Positions 18,293 to 27,436 of a DNA stretch of 64,000 nucleotides are shown piece after piece (the stretch's first letter is position 1; each line of letters begins with the position of its first letter). This stretch comes from Dehalococcoidia bacterium. GTDB lineage: Bacteria; Chloroflexota; Dehalococcoidia; DSTF01; JACRBR01. The position numbers and the translations under genes were made by a program. The DNA is taken from the NCBI GenBank assembly GCA_015478665.1, contig JADMII010000014.1:1-64000 (forward strand), written 5' to 3'. The notes below the pieces were generated by a model, which saw only the letters and a list, made by a program, of their open reading frames with translations, searched no databases and was not told where the DNA came from.

Positions 18293-19459
18293 TCACGCCG
18301 CGCGCGCCGCCTCCACCGCCTTCGCCGCCGCCTCGCCGAGGTCCGCGGCGCGGATCACCGGCAGCCCGCTCTCGTTGATCAGGCGCTCGCCCTCTTCGAC
18401 GTTCGTGCCGGCGAGCCGCGCGACGACCGGGATCGCCTTCTCCATCTGCCGCTGCGCCTGGATGATCCCCTCGGCGATCACATCGACGCGCGCCATGCCG
18501 CCGAAGATGTTGACGAGGATCGCCCGCACGTTCGGGTCGGCGGCGATGATCGTCAGCGCGTCGACGACCTTCGTCACGTCGTTCGCCGTCGCGATATCGA
18601 GGAAGTTCGCCGGCTCGCCGCCCGCCAGCTTGATGCTGTCCATCGTCGCCATCGCCAACCCGGCGCCGTTCACCAGGCAGCCGATGTTGCCCTCGAGCTT
18701 GATGAAGTTGCTGATGCCCTTCGACTGCGCCTCCACTTCGGACGGGTCTTCCTCATCGCGATCGCGCAGCGCCTCGACCTCCGCATGCCGGAAGAGCGCG
18801 TTGTCGTCGAAGTTCATCTTGGCGTCGAGCGCCAGCACGCGGCCGTCCTTCGTCGTCACGAGCGGGTTGATCTCCGCCAGCGATGCATCCTTCTCGATGA
18901 ACGCCGCGTACAGCGCCGTCATCAGCTTCGCCGCCTGCTTCTGCTCGTCGCCGCTGAGTCCGAGGTCGAAGCAGAGCTCGCGCGCCAGGTGTGGCTGAAG
19001 GCCGGTCACCGGGTCGATGCTCACGCGGTGGATCGCCTCGGGCGTCTTCGCCGCCACCTCCTCGATCTCCATGCCGCCGGCGGCGCTCGCCATCATCACC
19101 GGCCGCGCCGAAGCGCCGTCGATGAGCACGGCGAGGTACAGCTCACGCTCGACCGCCATCTGCTCTTCGATGAGCACGGTCTTGACGCGCTGCCCCTCGG
19201 GCCCGGTCTGATGCGTGACGAGCTGCATGCCGAGGATCTGCGATGCGGCCTGCTCCGCCTCGTCGGGCGAGTTCGCGAGCTTGACGCCGCCGCCCTTGCC
19301 GCGGCCGCCGGCGTGGATCTGCGCCTTCACGACGCACTTCCCGCCCAGCGACGCGGCGATCTCGCGCGCCTCGGCCGCCGTCGTCGCCGTGCGCCCCTGC
19401 GGTACCGGTACCCCGAACGCGGCCAGGATCTGCTTCGCCTGAAACTCGTGGACCTTCAT
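18293..19459 (-). CDS. sucC: succinyl-CoA synthetase (ADP-forming) beta subunit
   Basis: 388 aa, the standard SucC length. It begins MKVHEFQAKQILAAFGVP. The ATP-grasp domain shows VVKAQIHAGGRGKGGGVK and the Mg2+-binding SLAEINPLV block. GCLVNGAGLAMATMD and NIFGGMARVDVIAEGI form the CoA-ligase domain that meets the alpha subunit. It makes ATP (or GTP) plus succinate from succinyl-CoA in the TCA cycle. GGGGAG precedes the ATG. The alpha-subunit gene sucD, normally immediately downstream, is not present on either side. Confidence 0.96.
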   Translation of the reverse strand: MKVHEFQAKQILAAFGVPVPQGRTATTAAEAREIAASLGGKCVVKAQIHAGGRGKGGGVKLANSPDEAEQAASQILGMQLVTHQTGPEGQRVKTVLIEEQMAVERELYLAVLIDGASARPVMMASAAGGMEIEEVAAKTPEAIHRVSIDPVTGLQPHLARELCFDLGLSGDEQKQAAKLMTALYAAFIEKDASLAEINPLVTTKDGRVLALDAKMNFDDNALFRHAEVEALRDRDEEDPSEVEAQSKGISNFIKLEGNIGCLVNGAGLAMATMDSIKLAGGEPANFLDIATANDVTKVVDALTIIAADPNVRAILVNIFGGMARVDVIAEGIIQAQRQMEKAIPVVARLAGTNVEEGERLINESGLPVIRAADLGEAAAKAVEAARAA

Positions 19460-19552
19460 CGCGTGCTCCCCGGTTGAGATCTGCGTACTCGATCGATCGA
19501 CAGCCTACAATCGCCGCTCTCCACGAGACAGCAAGCGCGCCTCCACCCTCGA

Positions 19553-20737
19553 TCACCCCGCCGACGCGATCGCCGCGCGCGCCGCGTCCGCAAGCTCCGT
19601 CGAGCGCGAGCCGCCGAGCAGATCCATCGTCAGCGCGTTCGGGACGAAGCCGAACGCCATCTCGATCTGCGGGTCGGCGAAGCCGATCGAGCCGCCGAAG
19701 CCGGGGTGCCCGAGCGCCGTCGGCCGTGGGCCCTCCGTCGTGATCACGCCGCCGCCGAGCATGTAGCCGAGGCCCCACGGGATCTCGAGGCTGATCACCC
19801 GATCCACGCGCTTCGGCTGCGGCTCGACCATCGCCTGGACGCGCTGCGCGCTCATGATGCGCGTGCCATCGAGCGCGCCGCGCTGCGCGATGCAGGCGTA
19901 CATGCGCGCCAGGTCGCGCGCCGTCATCGTGCCGGTGACGGCCGGGATCTCCGCCCGGTGCGCCGCCGCTGAGTTGACGAACGTCACGCTTTCGCCCATC
20001 CACGCCGGCATCGCCCGCGAGAGCAACGACCCGCTCGAGATCTTCGCGCGCGCGGCCTCCATCTCCGGCGTCAGGACGATGCGCGACGTGACCTTCGCGA
20101 TGCGCGGCTCGGCGTCTGCCGGCGCGCCGATGTAGAGGCCGTCGATGCCGAGCGGCCGGGCGACCTCGTCGCGCAGGAACGCGCCGACGCTCCTGCCGGA
20201 GACGCGCCGCACGAGCTCGCCGACGAGCCAGCCGAAGTTGTACGCGTGGTAGCCGTTCGCCGTGCCCGGCTCCCACAGCGGCTCGAGCTGCTCCATCGCC
20301 TGCACCATGCGCTCCCAGTCGAGCAGGTCCGCGTTCAGGTAGCCATCGGGCTGCTGCGGGATGCCGGACTGGTGCGTCAGCACGTGCCGCACGGTGACGT
20401 GCTCCTTGCCGTGCTGCGCGAACTCCGGCCAGTGCTTCGATACCAGGTCGTCGTAGGCGACGAGCCCGCGGTCGGCGAGCACGTGCAGGCATGTGGCGGT
20501 CAGGCCTTTGGTCGTCGAGTAGCCGACGCACATCGTCTCGCGCTTCCAGGGCGCGCCTGACGCTTCGTCCGCAACTCCGCCCCAGAGGTCGACCACCGGC
20601 CGCCCGCGATGGTACACGGCGACCGCCGCGCCGATGTGCTGTCCGCTCTCGAACTGCCGCGCGAAGACCTCGCGCACCCCTTCGAACCCCGGCTCCACGG
20701 TTCCTTCGACGCTGTCCGTCCGGCTGACGCTGCCCAT
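19553..20737 (-). CDS. beta-lactamase/serine hydrolase family esterase
   Basis: 394 aa, class C beta-lactamase fold. Catalytic Ser-xx-Lys is in GYSTTKGLT (about 91-99), the Tyr-x-Asn pair in YHAYNFGW (about 168-175), and HPGFGG near the C-terminus replaces the KTG box. LTHQSGIP is a typical esterase-type element. No signal peptide, so it is probably a cytoplasmic esterase/peptidase (EstB/LACT-like) rather than a drug-hydrolysing lactamase. AAGGAG precedes the ATG. Divergent from the SDR gene across about 150 bases. Confidence 0.87.
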   Translation of the reverse strand: MGSVSRTDSVEGTVEPGFEGVREVFARQFESGQHIGAAVAVYHRGRPVVDLWGGVADEASGAPWKRETMCVGYSTTKGLTATCLHVLADRGLVAYDDLVSKHWPEFAQHGKEHVTVRHVLTHQSGIPQQPDGYLNADLLDWERMVQAMEQLEPLWEPGTANGYHAYNFGWLVGELVRRVSGRSVGAFLRDEVARPLGIDGLYIGAPADAEPRIAKVTSRIVLTPEMEAARAKISSGSLLSRAMPAWMGESVTFVNSAAAHRAEIPAVTGTMTARDLARMYACIAQRGALDGTRIMSAQRVQAMVEPQPKRVDRVISLEIPWGLGYMLGGGVITTEGPRPTALGHPGFGGSIGFADPQIEMAFGFVPNALTMDLLGGSRSTELADAARAAIASAG

Positions 20738-20884
20738 GACATGCTCCTTCCCGCATCGCTGCTCGTGCCCCAAGTTTCGGGTAGCGGCGCCGCTGGTGAA
20801 AGCGCCGGCCGGTGGCGCGACCGGCGAGCATCGATGATGCTTCTGGAGCGGACGGCGCGGCAGGCAGAGCGAGAGGAGACGAGG

Positions 20885-21652
20885 ATGCGGCTCGAAGGCA
20901 AGACGGCGCTGATCACGGGCGCCGGCAGCGGCATGGGCCGCGTCGCGTCGGTGCTCTTCGCGCAGGAGGGCGCGCGCGTCGTCGCGACGGACATCGGGCG
21001 TGACGGCCTCGACGGGACGGCGGCGCTCGTCGGCGCGGGCGCGGGTCGCAGCATCCTGGCGCTCACCGGCGACGTCACGAACGCGGCCGATGTCGAATCG
21101 TGGGTACGCGCCGGCGTCGAGCGCTACGGGCGGCTTGATGTCCTGTACAACAACGCGGGCATCTTTCCGGATGCCGACCGCAGCGTGCTCGAGATGGACG
21201 AAGAGACGTATCAGCGCACACTCGACGTCAATCTGAAGGGCGTGATGCTCTGCTGCAAGCACGCCATCCCGGAGATAGCGCGGAGCGGCGGCGGCTCGGT
21301 GATTAACGTCGCGTCGTTCGTCGCGCTGGTCGGCTGCACCGTGCCGCAAGACGCCTACACGGCGAGCAAGGGCGCCGTGCTGGCGCTGACGAAGTCGCTG
21401 GCGGTGCAGTTCGGGCCGCAGCGGGTCCGCGTCAACGCGATCTGCCCCGGTCCCGTGTTGACGCCGCTGCTCGTCGACCTCTTTCCGAGCGAGGAGGAGA
21501 AGGACAAGCGCCTGCGCCGCATCCCGCTCGGCCGCTTCGGCCTGCCCGAAGACATCGCCTACGCGGCGCTGTACCTGGCGTCGGACGAGTCGTCGTGGAC
21601 CACCGGGACTGAGTTCGTCGTCGATGGCGGCATCACGGTGAACTACTTCTGA
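20885..21652 (+). CDS. short-chain dehydrogenase/reductase
   Basis: 255 aa classical SDR. The cofactor motif is TGAGSGMG and the structural motif NNAG. The catalytic residues are in the Ser region (VINVASFVALVG) and in YTASK (Tyr-x-x-x-Lys), followed by NAICPGPVLTPL. The C-terminus GTEFVVDGGITVNYF is typical of FabG-like members. Asp after the second beta strand (VATDIG) suggests NAD(H). GAGGAGACGAGG before this ATG fixes the start over the longer open frame. The substrate is unknown. Confidence 0.9.
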   Translation: MRLEGKTALITGAGSGMGRVASVLFAQEGARVVATDIGRDGLDGTAALVGAGAGRSILALTGDVTNAADVESWVRAGVERYGRLDVLYNNAGIFPDADRSVLEMDEETYQRTLDVNLKGVMLCCKHAIPEIARSGGGSVINVASFVALVGCTVPQDAYTASKGAVLALTKSLAVQFGPQRVRVNAICPGPVLTPLLVDLFPSEEEKDKRLRRIPLGRFGLPEDIAYAALYLASDESSWTTGTEFVVDGGITVNYF

Positions 21653-21710
21653 CCCGCGTGCTCGCCCGCGCAGGCGCGGCGTCGCGCCCGCTGCCCGCTC
21701 GCCGCGCGCG

Positions 21711-22673
21711 TCACCCCAGGGCGACGACCGCCGGTGCCGTCGCCGCCTCCGGCAGCGTCACGTCGAACAGCTCCGCCAGCAGGCTGAAGAACGCCTGCAC
21801 GCTGCGCAGGTGCTTGCGGTTCTTCCGGAAGATCAGCGAGATCTGGCGCCCCGGCATCCGCGCGTCGCTGACGGCGACGGGCACGAGCGTGCCGATCTCC
21901 AGCTCGCGGCGCGTCGACACCTTCGGCAGCATGGCGATGCCCAGGCCCTCTTCGACCATCTTCTTCGTCGCCTCGATGGTGTCCAGTTCCATCAGCGTGC
22001 GGGGGACGACGCCGTTCTGGCGGAAGACGCTCTGGATCAGCGCCGTATAGCTCGACCCCTTGTCGAAGAGGATCAGTGACTCCCGGCTCACCTCCTCGAT
22101 CGTCGCCGCGCCGCGGTGCGCGAACCGGTGCTGCGGTGACGCGACGAGCACGAGGTCGTCTTCGTACAGCGGCACGGTGACGATCTCGGCGTGGTGCACC
22201 GTGCGCTCGAGCGCACAATGGACGTCGTCGTTCAGCACCATCTGCAGTACTTGCTCCGAGCGGCCGGTATGCACGCTCACCTCGACGCCCGGATATGTCG
22301 AGCAGTATTTCTTCAGCACGCGCGGCAGGACGTACGTCGAGACGGTGAGCGCCGCGCCGAGCTTCAGCGTGCCGATCTCCAGGTTGCGCATGCTGTCGAT
22401 CGCATCGCGTCCGTCCTGCAGCGCCTTCAGCGCGCGACGGGCGTACGGCAGGAACGATGTCCCCATCTCCGTCAGTCGCACGCCACGGCCGTTGCGCTCG
22501 AACAGCGTCTCGCCGAGGTCGCGCTCGAGCGACTGGATGCGCGCGGTGACCGATGGCTGCGTGAGGAAGAGCGCCTCCGCCGCTTTGCTGAAGCTGCGAT
22601 GATGCGCCACCTGCACGAACGCTTCGATCTGCCCGAGATCCACCTGAACCGCCCGTGAGCCGACCCCCGACAT
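21711..22673 (-). CDS. LysR family transcriptional regulator
   Basis: 320 aa. The N-terminal winged helix-turn-helix reads FVQVAHHRSFSKAAEALFLTQPSVTARIQSLERDLG, interrupted here only for length, the canonical LysR signature. The remainder is a two-lobe effector-binding domain (IGTLKLGAALTVSTYVLP, VEEGLGIAMLPK). It is divergent from the peroxiredoxin gene with 223 bases between, so it could regulate that gene, itself, or the neighbouring SDR; the ligand is unknown. An alternative GTG start lies 12 codons downstream. Confidence 0.88.
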   Translation of the reverse strand: MSGVGSRAVQVDLGQIEAFVQVAHHRSFSKAAEALFLTQPSVTARIQSLERDLGETLFERNGRGVRLTEMGTSFLPYARRALKALQDGRDAIDSMRNLEIGTLKLGAALTVSTYVLPRVLKKYCSTYPGVEVSVHTGRSEQVLQMVLNDDVHCALERTVHHAEIVTVPLYEDDLVLVASPQHRFAHRGAATIEEVSRESLILFDKGSSYTALIQSVFRQNGVVPRTLMELDTIEATKKMVEEGLGIAMLPKVSTRRELEIGTLVPVAVSDARMPGRQISLIFRKNRKHLRSVQAFFSLLAELFDVTLPEAATAPAVVALG

Positions 22674-22843
22674 GCACCGGCCGGCTCGCCCCATCCGCTG
22701 TCCCGGCATCCGATGTACCGCCTCGGCATATCGGCGCCATCTATAGGGGCTGAGTGTGCCACCAAACGCCGTCAATTTCAAGACGCCGCGCGAACCGCCC
22801 GCCGCCGCGGCACGGCCGGTGCACCATGCGGCGCGCAACGCCG

Positions 22844-22849
22844 TACAAT
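22844..22849 (+). promoter_or_regulatory. -10 box upstream of the peroxiredoxin gene
   Basis: TACAAT about 48 bases before the ATG. No good -35 is seen, which would fit activation by a regulator such as the divergent LysR protein. Confidence 0.35.
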
Positions 22850-22896
22850 GACACGAAGCACCGGAGCCGCGAGCACCACACCAGGGAGAGAGGACC

Positions 22897-23349
22897 ATGC
22901 TCAAGGTCGGACAGCAGGCGCCCGACTTCGACCTCGAGGACGAGAGCGGCAACCGCGTGCGGCTCGCCGACTTCCGCGGCGCGTCCGCCGTCGTCCTCAT
23001 GTTCTATCCCGCCGATAACACCCCCGGCTGCACGAAGCAGCTCTGCGCCGCGCGCGACGACTACGACCGCTACCAGGCGGCCGGCATCGCTGTCTTCGGC
23101 GTCAACCCCGGCAGCGCCGGCGCCCACAAGAGGTTCATCGACAGGCACGGCCTGCGCACGCCGCTCCTGCTCGACCGCGGCGGCACGGTGGCACGGGCCT
23201 ACGATGCGCTGATGCCGATCCCGCTGCTCACGGTGATTAACCGCACCGTCGTTGGCATCGACCGCGACGGCGTCATCCGCTTCTACGAGCGCGGCATCCC
23301 CACGACGGGCCAGATCATGGAAGCGTTGGGGGCGAGCCCCGTCGCCTGA
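22897..23349 (+). CDS. bcp: peroxiredoxin, BCP/PrxQ type
   Basis: 150 aa thioredoxin-fold peroxidase. The peroxidatic Cys45 lies in TPGCTKQLC, with a second Cys50 in the CxxxxC spacing of atypical 2-Cys BCP enzymes. FYPADNTPGCT replaces the usual FYPxxxTPGCT. It reduces hydroperoxides with electrons from thioredoxin; trxA-trxB are encoded about 13 kb downstream. GGGAGAGAGG precedes the ATG. Confidence 0.9.
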   Translation: MLKVGQQAPDFDLEDESGNRVRLADFRGASAVVLMFYPADNTPGCTKQLCAARDDYDRYQAAGIAVFGVNPGSAGAHKRFIDRHGLRTPLLLDRGGTVARAYDALMPIPLLTVINRTVVGIDRDGVIRFYERGIPTTGQIMEALGASPVA

Positions 23350-23423
23350 CCGGCCGGACCTCCAGCTCGTCCATCAACGATCGATCATCGTGGCGGTCGC
23401 GCCGCCGGCGCTACCATGCCGCT

Positions 23424-23936
23424 ATGGCGCCTGACCTCGATGCACTCGAATCGCGCGACGAACGCGAGCCGCTGGCTGACGACGAGATCGCGCAGCTGGC
23501 GTCGCTCCTCGACGATGACAGCGCCGGGGCGCCGGCCCAGGGGCGCGCGCTGCTCCTCCTCGCCCGCCGGCATACGGCGGACGCCGAGCACGCGCTCCAC
23601 GCCCTCCTCGAGCGCCCGGCCGATGCCGCGGTCGCGGCGGAGGCGCTGCGTACGCTGTGCCTGCGCTGGCGGCTGGGTGACCGCTACGCCGGCGTCCTGC
23701 GCCACTTCGTCCGCGGCGTGCGCTGGGACGTCGAGCGCGGCGGTGACGTGCGGCGCGCGGCGATCGGCATCGCCGGCGAGCTGCTGGCCGAGCGCACCGA
23801 CACGGAGCTGATGTTCGACTTGATCCGCATCTCCGAGGACGAGCCGGACGAAGCGGCGCGCGCCGCTGCCGTGCGCGCGCTCGCCCGCGCGACGGCGTAC
23901 CGGGGCCGCCCCGTCGACCTGCGGCTCGACCCCTGA
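23424..23936 (+). CDS. small helical protein, HEAT-repeat-like
   Basis: 170 aa, Ala/Leu/Arg/Asp-rich with repeating amphipathic helices (LLARRHTADAEHALHALLE, AAEALRTLCLRW, AAAVRALARA). This resembles short HEAT/Armadillo repeats. No catalytic motif, signal or membrane segment. TACCAT (23412-23417) stands exactly six bases before the ATG without a Shine-Dalgarno, so transcription is probably leaderless. Unknown function, perhaps a protein-interaction scaffold. The following 260 bases to the DUF5317 gene show no gene. Confidence 0.6.
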   Translation: MAPDLDALESRDEREPLADDEIAQLASLLDDDSAGAPAQGRALLLLARRHTADAEHALHALLERPADAAVAAEALRTLCLRWRLGDRYAGVLRHFVRGVRWDVERGGDVRRAAIGIAGELLAERTDTELMFDLIRISEDEPDEAARAAAVRALARATAYRGRPVDLRLDP

Positions 23937-24196
23937 CGCGCGTCGAGGGGCCGCTGGCCGATCCGGCCCCCGTCGACCGTGCGGACGACCGGCGATCGCG
24001 CACCGCTGCCGGGCTGCGACATCGTCCACCGTGCCCCCGTGTGGCCACGCCCACGGTGTGTGCGAATGGGCGGCTCTCACCATGGGCTACGGCGAGAGGT
24101 TGGTGAGAAGGTCGATGCTATCGTCGTCGGACGGCAGCGCACGGCAGGTGTGCCCTCGCTACCGTGCGCTCCGGACTGGTGGCGGGGGGTGGCGCG

Positions 24197-24817
24197 TCAC
24201 TGAGGAGTGGTTGCGCTACCCCGTGCCCCGCTCGCTGGGCGGGGCTGCGGGTCCTGCGGCCGAGCGGGGCGCGCCGGCGTGCGGCCAGCCTCGTGGAGTC
24301 GCGGCCCGCGCGGCGCCCCGCCTTCTGGGTTCCGCCGCCGCCGCCATCCGACCGCCGCTTCGCCGGCGAGCACCAGCAGGCCGACCAGGATCACGACGTC
24401 GCCCGGGCTGGCGACGATCCCGCGTCCCGTCGCGCCGACGACGAGGCTGTCGCCGAGCGCCACCGCGCGGCCGGTGCTGCGCGTCACGAGGACATCCTTC
24501 GAGCCGTTGATCCAGGCGCCGGCGGCGTAGCGCTCCGCCCGCTGCGCCCCGGCCGCCGCGACGACGCTCTGGCGCTCGATCGGCATCAGGCCGCCGTTCG
24601 CCAGCACCACGGCGAGGTTCGCTGCCATGCCGACGAAGATCACCCAGACGCCGGCATGCCGACGGTGCGGCCAGAGCACGACCGGCACCGCCGCGATCGT
24701 CGCCGGCACGACGATGCGCACCGGCAGGCTGGACGGCGACAGCCGGATGACGGCGAACTGCAGCAGGAGCAGCGCGAGCGCACCGAGGGCGCTGGCGGTG
24801 ACGGTATGACGGCCGAT
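24197..24817 (-). CDS. DUF5317-type membrane protein, N-terminus missing
   Basis: About 170-205 aa with three hydrophobic segments. AANLAVVLANGGLMPIERQSV and the later NGSKDVLVTRSTG-LGD-SPGDVVILVG blocks match the DUF5317 family. Family members normally start with an extra helix and a GGRLRNL-like loop; here the frame closes (TAA about 24867-24869) before that region. The hydrophobic segment ASALGALALLLLQFAVIRL lies upstream of the first GTG (24721), so translation must begin earlier. The best Shine-Dalgarno (AAGGAGGGG) faces an ATC codon at 24817. Probably 5'-truncated or using an unusual start. The C-terminal tail is Arg/Pro-rich. Confidence 0.5.
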   Translation of the reverse strand: MGRHTVTASALGALALLLLQFAVIRLSPSSLPVRIVVPATIAAVPVVLWPHRRHAGVWVIFVGMAANLAVVLANGGLMPIERQSVVAAAGAQRAERYAAGAWINGSKDVLVTRSTGRAVALGDSLVVGATGRGIVASPGDVVILVGLLVLAGEAAVGWRRRRNPEGGAPRGPRLHEAGRTPARPARPQDPQPRPASGARGSATTPQ

Positions 24818-25084
24818 CGCCCCTCCTTCGCCCGCCGCCTCCTGCGCGCTGGGGCCTACTTAGGTATCGACCTGACGGCGCCGGAGGGCCACCCTCAACG
24901 TGTCCGGCCCGGCCAGGGCCAGGCAGGTGGCCCCTCCGTGGCAGGGACGCCCGGCGAGGCCGTAGTGCGGCGTTTGGCCACGATGCGCGTCTGCCGGCAG
25001 CCGGCAGGCGCGACCCGCCGGCGCCGCCGGACGTGACAATACCCCGCGCCGGGCGGGGCATTGTCGGGCGGGCCGTCCGGGGAT

Positions 25085-25171
25085 CTACCCCCAGTACCAC
25101 GGCGCCGCGGCCACGAGGACCGTGGCGACGAGGCTGAACGCGACCAGAGCGGTGGGCAGGAAGCGGGACAT
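25085..25171 (-). CDS. 28-residue single-helix membrane peptide
   Basis: Too short for usual gene callers. ATG is preceded by GGAGG with a six-base spacer. The product starts MSRFLPTALVAFSLVATV and ends APWYWG before TAG: one hydrophobic helix flanked by a basic N-terminus and an aromatic C-terminus, like many bacterial small membrane proteins. An in-frame ATG five codons earlier exists, but the Shine-Dalgarno favours this one. Function unknown. The region 24870-25084 downstream shows nothing else. Confidence 0.45.
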   Translation of the reverse strand: MSRFLPTALVAFSLVATVLVAAAPWYWG

Positions 25172-25303
25172 CGAATACCTCCACATGGCTGCGTCTCTGC
25201 TACGGGAGATATCGGCAGGGAACCGGAGAACTTGAGGCGCCAGACGCCCCTACGGATGCACCCGGAGCCGACGACCGTCATCGACGCCACCAGCCTCGCT
25301 CTA

Positions 25304-25332
25304 TTGTTCGTGTCAATAGGCCGTGTTATGAT
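25304..25332 (+). promoter_or_regulatory. promoter of the nuo operon
   Basis: -35 TTGTTC (25304-25309), 17-base spacer, -10 TATGAT (25327-25332), inside an unusually AT-rich stretch about 50 bases before nuoA. Confidence 0.6.
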
Positions 25333-25383
25333 CCGGCCGGTTAGCGCCTAAATTCACAATCCCCCGATGCAGCTGGGACGCCC

Positions 25384-25755
25384 GTGATCGAACAATTTGG
25401 CCGCGCCGGATTTCTGCTGATCTTCGCCATCGCCTTCCCGCTGATCCCGATCGCCGCCTCGGTGGCGCTCGGGGTGTTCCGTATTCGCCCGCGCAAGCCC
25501 GACCCGATCAAGTCGTCGGTCTACGAATGCGGCATGGTTCCGGTCGGGGATGCGCTGGTTCGCTACAACGTGCGCTACTACCTCTTCGCCCTGCTGTTCG
25601 TCGTGTTCGATGTCGAAGCCGTCTTCCTCTACCCGTGGGCCGTCGCCTATCGTGCGCTCGGCGTGTACGCGTTCGTCGAAGCTCTGATCTTCATCGCCAT
25701 CCTGTTCGTCGGATACGTGTACGCCTGGCGCAAGCGCGCCATGGAGTGGATCTAG
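25384..25755 (+). CDS. nuoA: NADH-quinone oxidoreductase subunit A
   Basis: 123 aa, three transmembrane helices. The conserved first loop SSVYECGMVP carries the Cys/Glu signature of NuoA, and FDVEAVFLYPWAV is the family hallmark in helix 2. It forms part of the membrane arm next to NuoH/J/K at the quinone-site interface. GTG start. First gene of the complex I operon. Its stop TAG shares a base with the GTG of nuoC, so nuoB, which normally follows nuoA, is absent. Confidence 0.95.
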   Translation: MIEQFGRAGFLLIFAIAFPLIPIAASVALGVFRIRPRKPDPIKSSVYECGMVPVGDALVRYNVRYYLFALLFVVFDVEAVFLYPWAVAYRALGVYAFVEALIFIAILFVGYVYAWRKRAMEWI

Positions 25756-26306
25756 TGCCGCACGCCGCCACCGTGATGCTCGCCGGCGCCACCGTGGCCG
25801 AGCGGATCCGCGCGGCCGTGCCGGACGCGGTGCGCGAGGTGGCGCCTCAGTGGGTGGTGCTGGAGCCGTCGGCGGCGTTCGAGGCGATGGCGGCCGTCCG
25901 TGACGACGAGTTGCTCGACGGCAAGTATCTCGTCGAGCTGTGCAGCGTCGACCAGATCACGCGCATCGATGTCGTCTATCACATCGCCTCGCTGGCGCAG
26001 AACCACCTGTTCGAGCTGAAGGTGCCGGCGGACCATGAGCATCCGGAGGTGCCGTCCGTGACGCCGCTCTGGGTCGGTGCGACGCTCCAGGAGCGCGAGG
26101 TGTACGACCTGATGGGCGTGCGCTTCCCCGGCCACCCGGAACTGACGCGGCTCTTCCTCTGGGACAGCTTCCCGGGGCACCCGCTGCGCAAGGACTTCCT
26201 GGCGCTTCCCGGCGGCCAGAAGGCGGGCCTCAGCCAGTTCCCGAAGCAGATCGTCGGCGAGACCGGCGGCGAGTTCCGCCCGCGACGCCCGGGCACCGGC
26301 GAGTAG
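25755..26306 (+). CDS. nuoC: NADH-quinone oxidoreductase subunit C
   Basis: 183 aa, the 30-kDa-subunit family. LQEREVYDLMGVRFPGHPELTRLFLWDSFPGHPLRKDF, quoted in parts as REVYDLMG, GHPELTRLF and PLRKDF, is the diagnostic C-terminal block. It is part of the hydrophilic Q module, normally sandwiched with NuoB and NuoD. The start is either the GTG overlapping the nuoA stop (used here) or an ATG seven codons later (25776). Not fused to NuoD. Confidence 0.93.
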   Translation: MPHAATVMLAGATVAERIRAAVPDAVREVAPQWVVLEPSAAFEAMAAVRDDELLDGKYLVELCSVDQITRIDVVYHIASLAQNHLFELKVPADHEHPEVPSVTPLWVGATLQEREVYDLMGVRFPGHPELTRLFLWDSFPGHPLRKDFLALPGGQKAGLSQFPKQIVGETGGEFRPRRPGTGE

Positions 26307-26329
26307 TAGCGCGGCGAGACAGGAATCCC

Positions 26330-27436
26330 GTGCCGATCAAGTCTGAGCCAGTCGAAGTCAACATCGGGCCGCAGCACCCGAGCACGCACGGCGTCTTCCG
26401 CATGGTGGCGATGATCGACGGCGAACGGATCACCGACGTGAAGATGATCGTCGGCTACCTGCACCGCAGCATGGAGAAGCTCGCCGAAGAGCGGACGTAC
26501 ACGCAGAACATCCCCTTCACCGACCGCATGGACTACCTGGCGGCGATGACGAGCAACCTCGGCTACTGCCTCTCGGTGGAGAAGCTGGCCGGCATCGATG
26601 TGCCGGAGCGCGCCCAGGTGCTGCGCGTGATCTTCGCCGAGCTGCAGCGCATCGCCAGCCACTGCATGGCGACCGGCGCCTTCATCAACGACTGCGGCGC
26701 CTGGCAGACGCCCGTCATGTACACCTTCCGCGACCGCGAGAAGGTGCTCGACCTGTTCGAGATGACGTGCGGCGCCCGCATCACGACCAACTACATGCGC
26801 ATCGGCGGCGTCGCCTTCGACGTCCCCGACGAGTTCCTGCCGGCGCTCGACATGCTGATCAACGACGACCTGCCGTTCCGCTTCGAGGAGTACGACCAGC
26901 TCCTCGTCGGCAACGAGATCATCCTCATGCGCGCGCGCGACGTCGGCGTCGTCTCACCGGAGATGGCGATCAACGCCTCGCTCTCCGGGCCGATGCTGCG
27001 CAGCGCCGGCATCGCCTGGGACCTGCGCAAGGCCGACCCCTACTCCGGCTACGACCAGTACACGTTCGAGATCCCCGTCGGCTACAACGGCGACTCCTAC
27101 GACCGCATGGTGATCCGCATCGAGGAGATGAAGCAGAGCCTGCGCATCATCCGCCAGGCGGTGCACATCCTGCCCGGCGGACCGCACAAGACCGAGGTGC
27201 CGCTCGCGATCCGGCCGCCCGCCGGCGAGGCATACAGCCGCGTTGAGTCGCCGAAGGGCGAGGTCGGCTTCTACGTCGTCAGCGACGGCGGCGCGGCGCC
27301 GTACCGCTGGCATGTGCGGGCGCCTTCGCTGATCAACCTCAGCGTGCTGAAGGAGATGACCGTCGGCCAGACGATCGCCGACGCCATCGTCACCCTCGGC
27401 AGCATCGATATCAACGTCGGCGAGGTGGACCGATGA
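26330..27436 (+). CDS. nuoD: NADH-quinone oxidoreductase subunit D
   Basis: 368 aa, the 49-kDa-subunit family related to [NiFe]-hydrogenase large subunits. [12 protein letters not shown] at the N-terminus contributes to the quinone site. [26 protein letters not shown] and the C-terminal [13 protein letters not shown] are family signatures. GTG start after CAGGAA. The Q module would need NuoB for cluster N2, which is not encoded here. The stop overlaps nuoH by four bases. Confidence 0.96.
   Translation: MPIKSEPVEVNIGPQHPSTHGVFRMVAMIDGERITDVKMIVGYLHRSMEKLAEERTYTQNIPFTDRMDYLAAMTSNLGYCLSVEKLAGIDVPERAQVLRVIFAELQRIASHCMATGAFINDCGAWQTPVMYTFRDREKVLDLFEMTCGARITTNYMRIGGVAFDVPDEFLPALDMLINDDLPFRFEEYDQLLVGNEIILMRARDVGVVSPEMAINASLSGPMLRSAGIAWDLRKADPYSGYDQYTFEIPVGYNGDSYDRMVIRIEEMKQSLRIIRQAVHILPGGPHKTEVPLAIRPPAGEAYSRVESPKGEVGFYVVSDGGAAPYRWHVRAPSLINLSVLKEMTVGQTIADAIVTLGSIDINVGEVDR

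Noticed and set aside
20738-21349. N-terminal extension of the serine hydrolase frame
   Set aside because: Antisense to the SDR gene. The ATG at 20737 has its own Shine-Dalgarno and begins the hydrolase.
22740-22760. CTATAG near the LysR gene as its promoter -10
   Set aside because: No matching -35 at a proper distance on the minus strand; evidence too weak to list.
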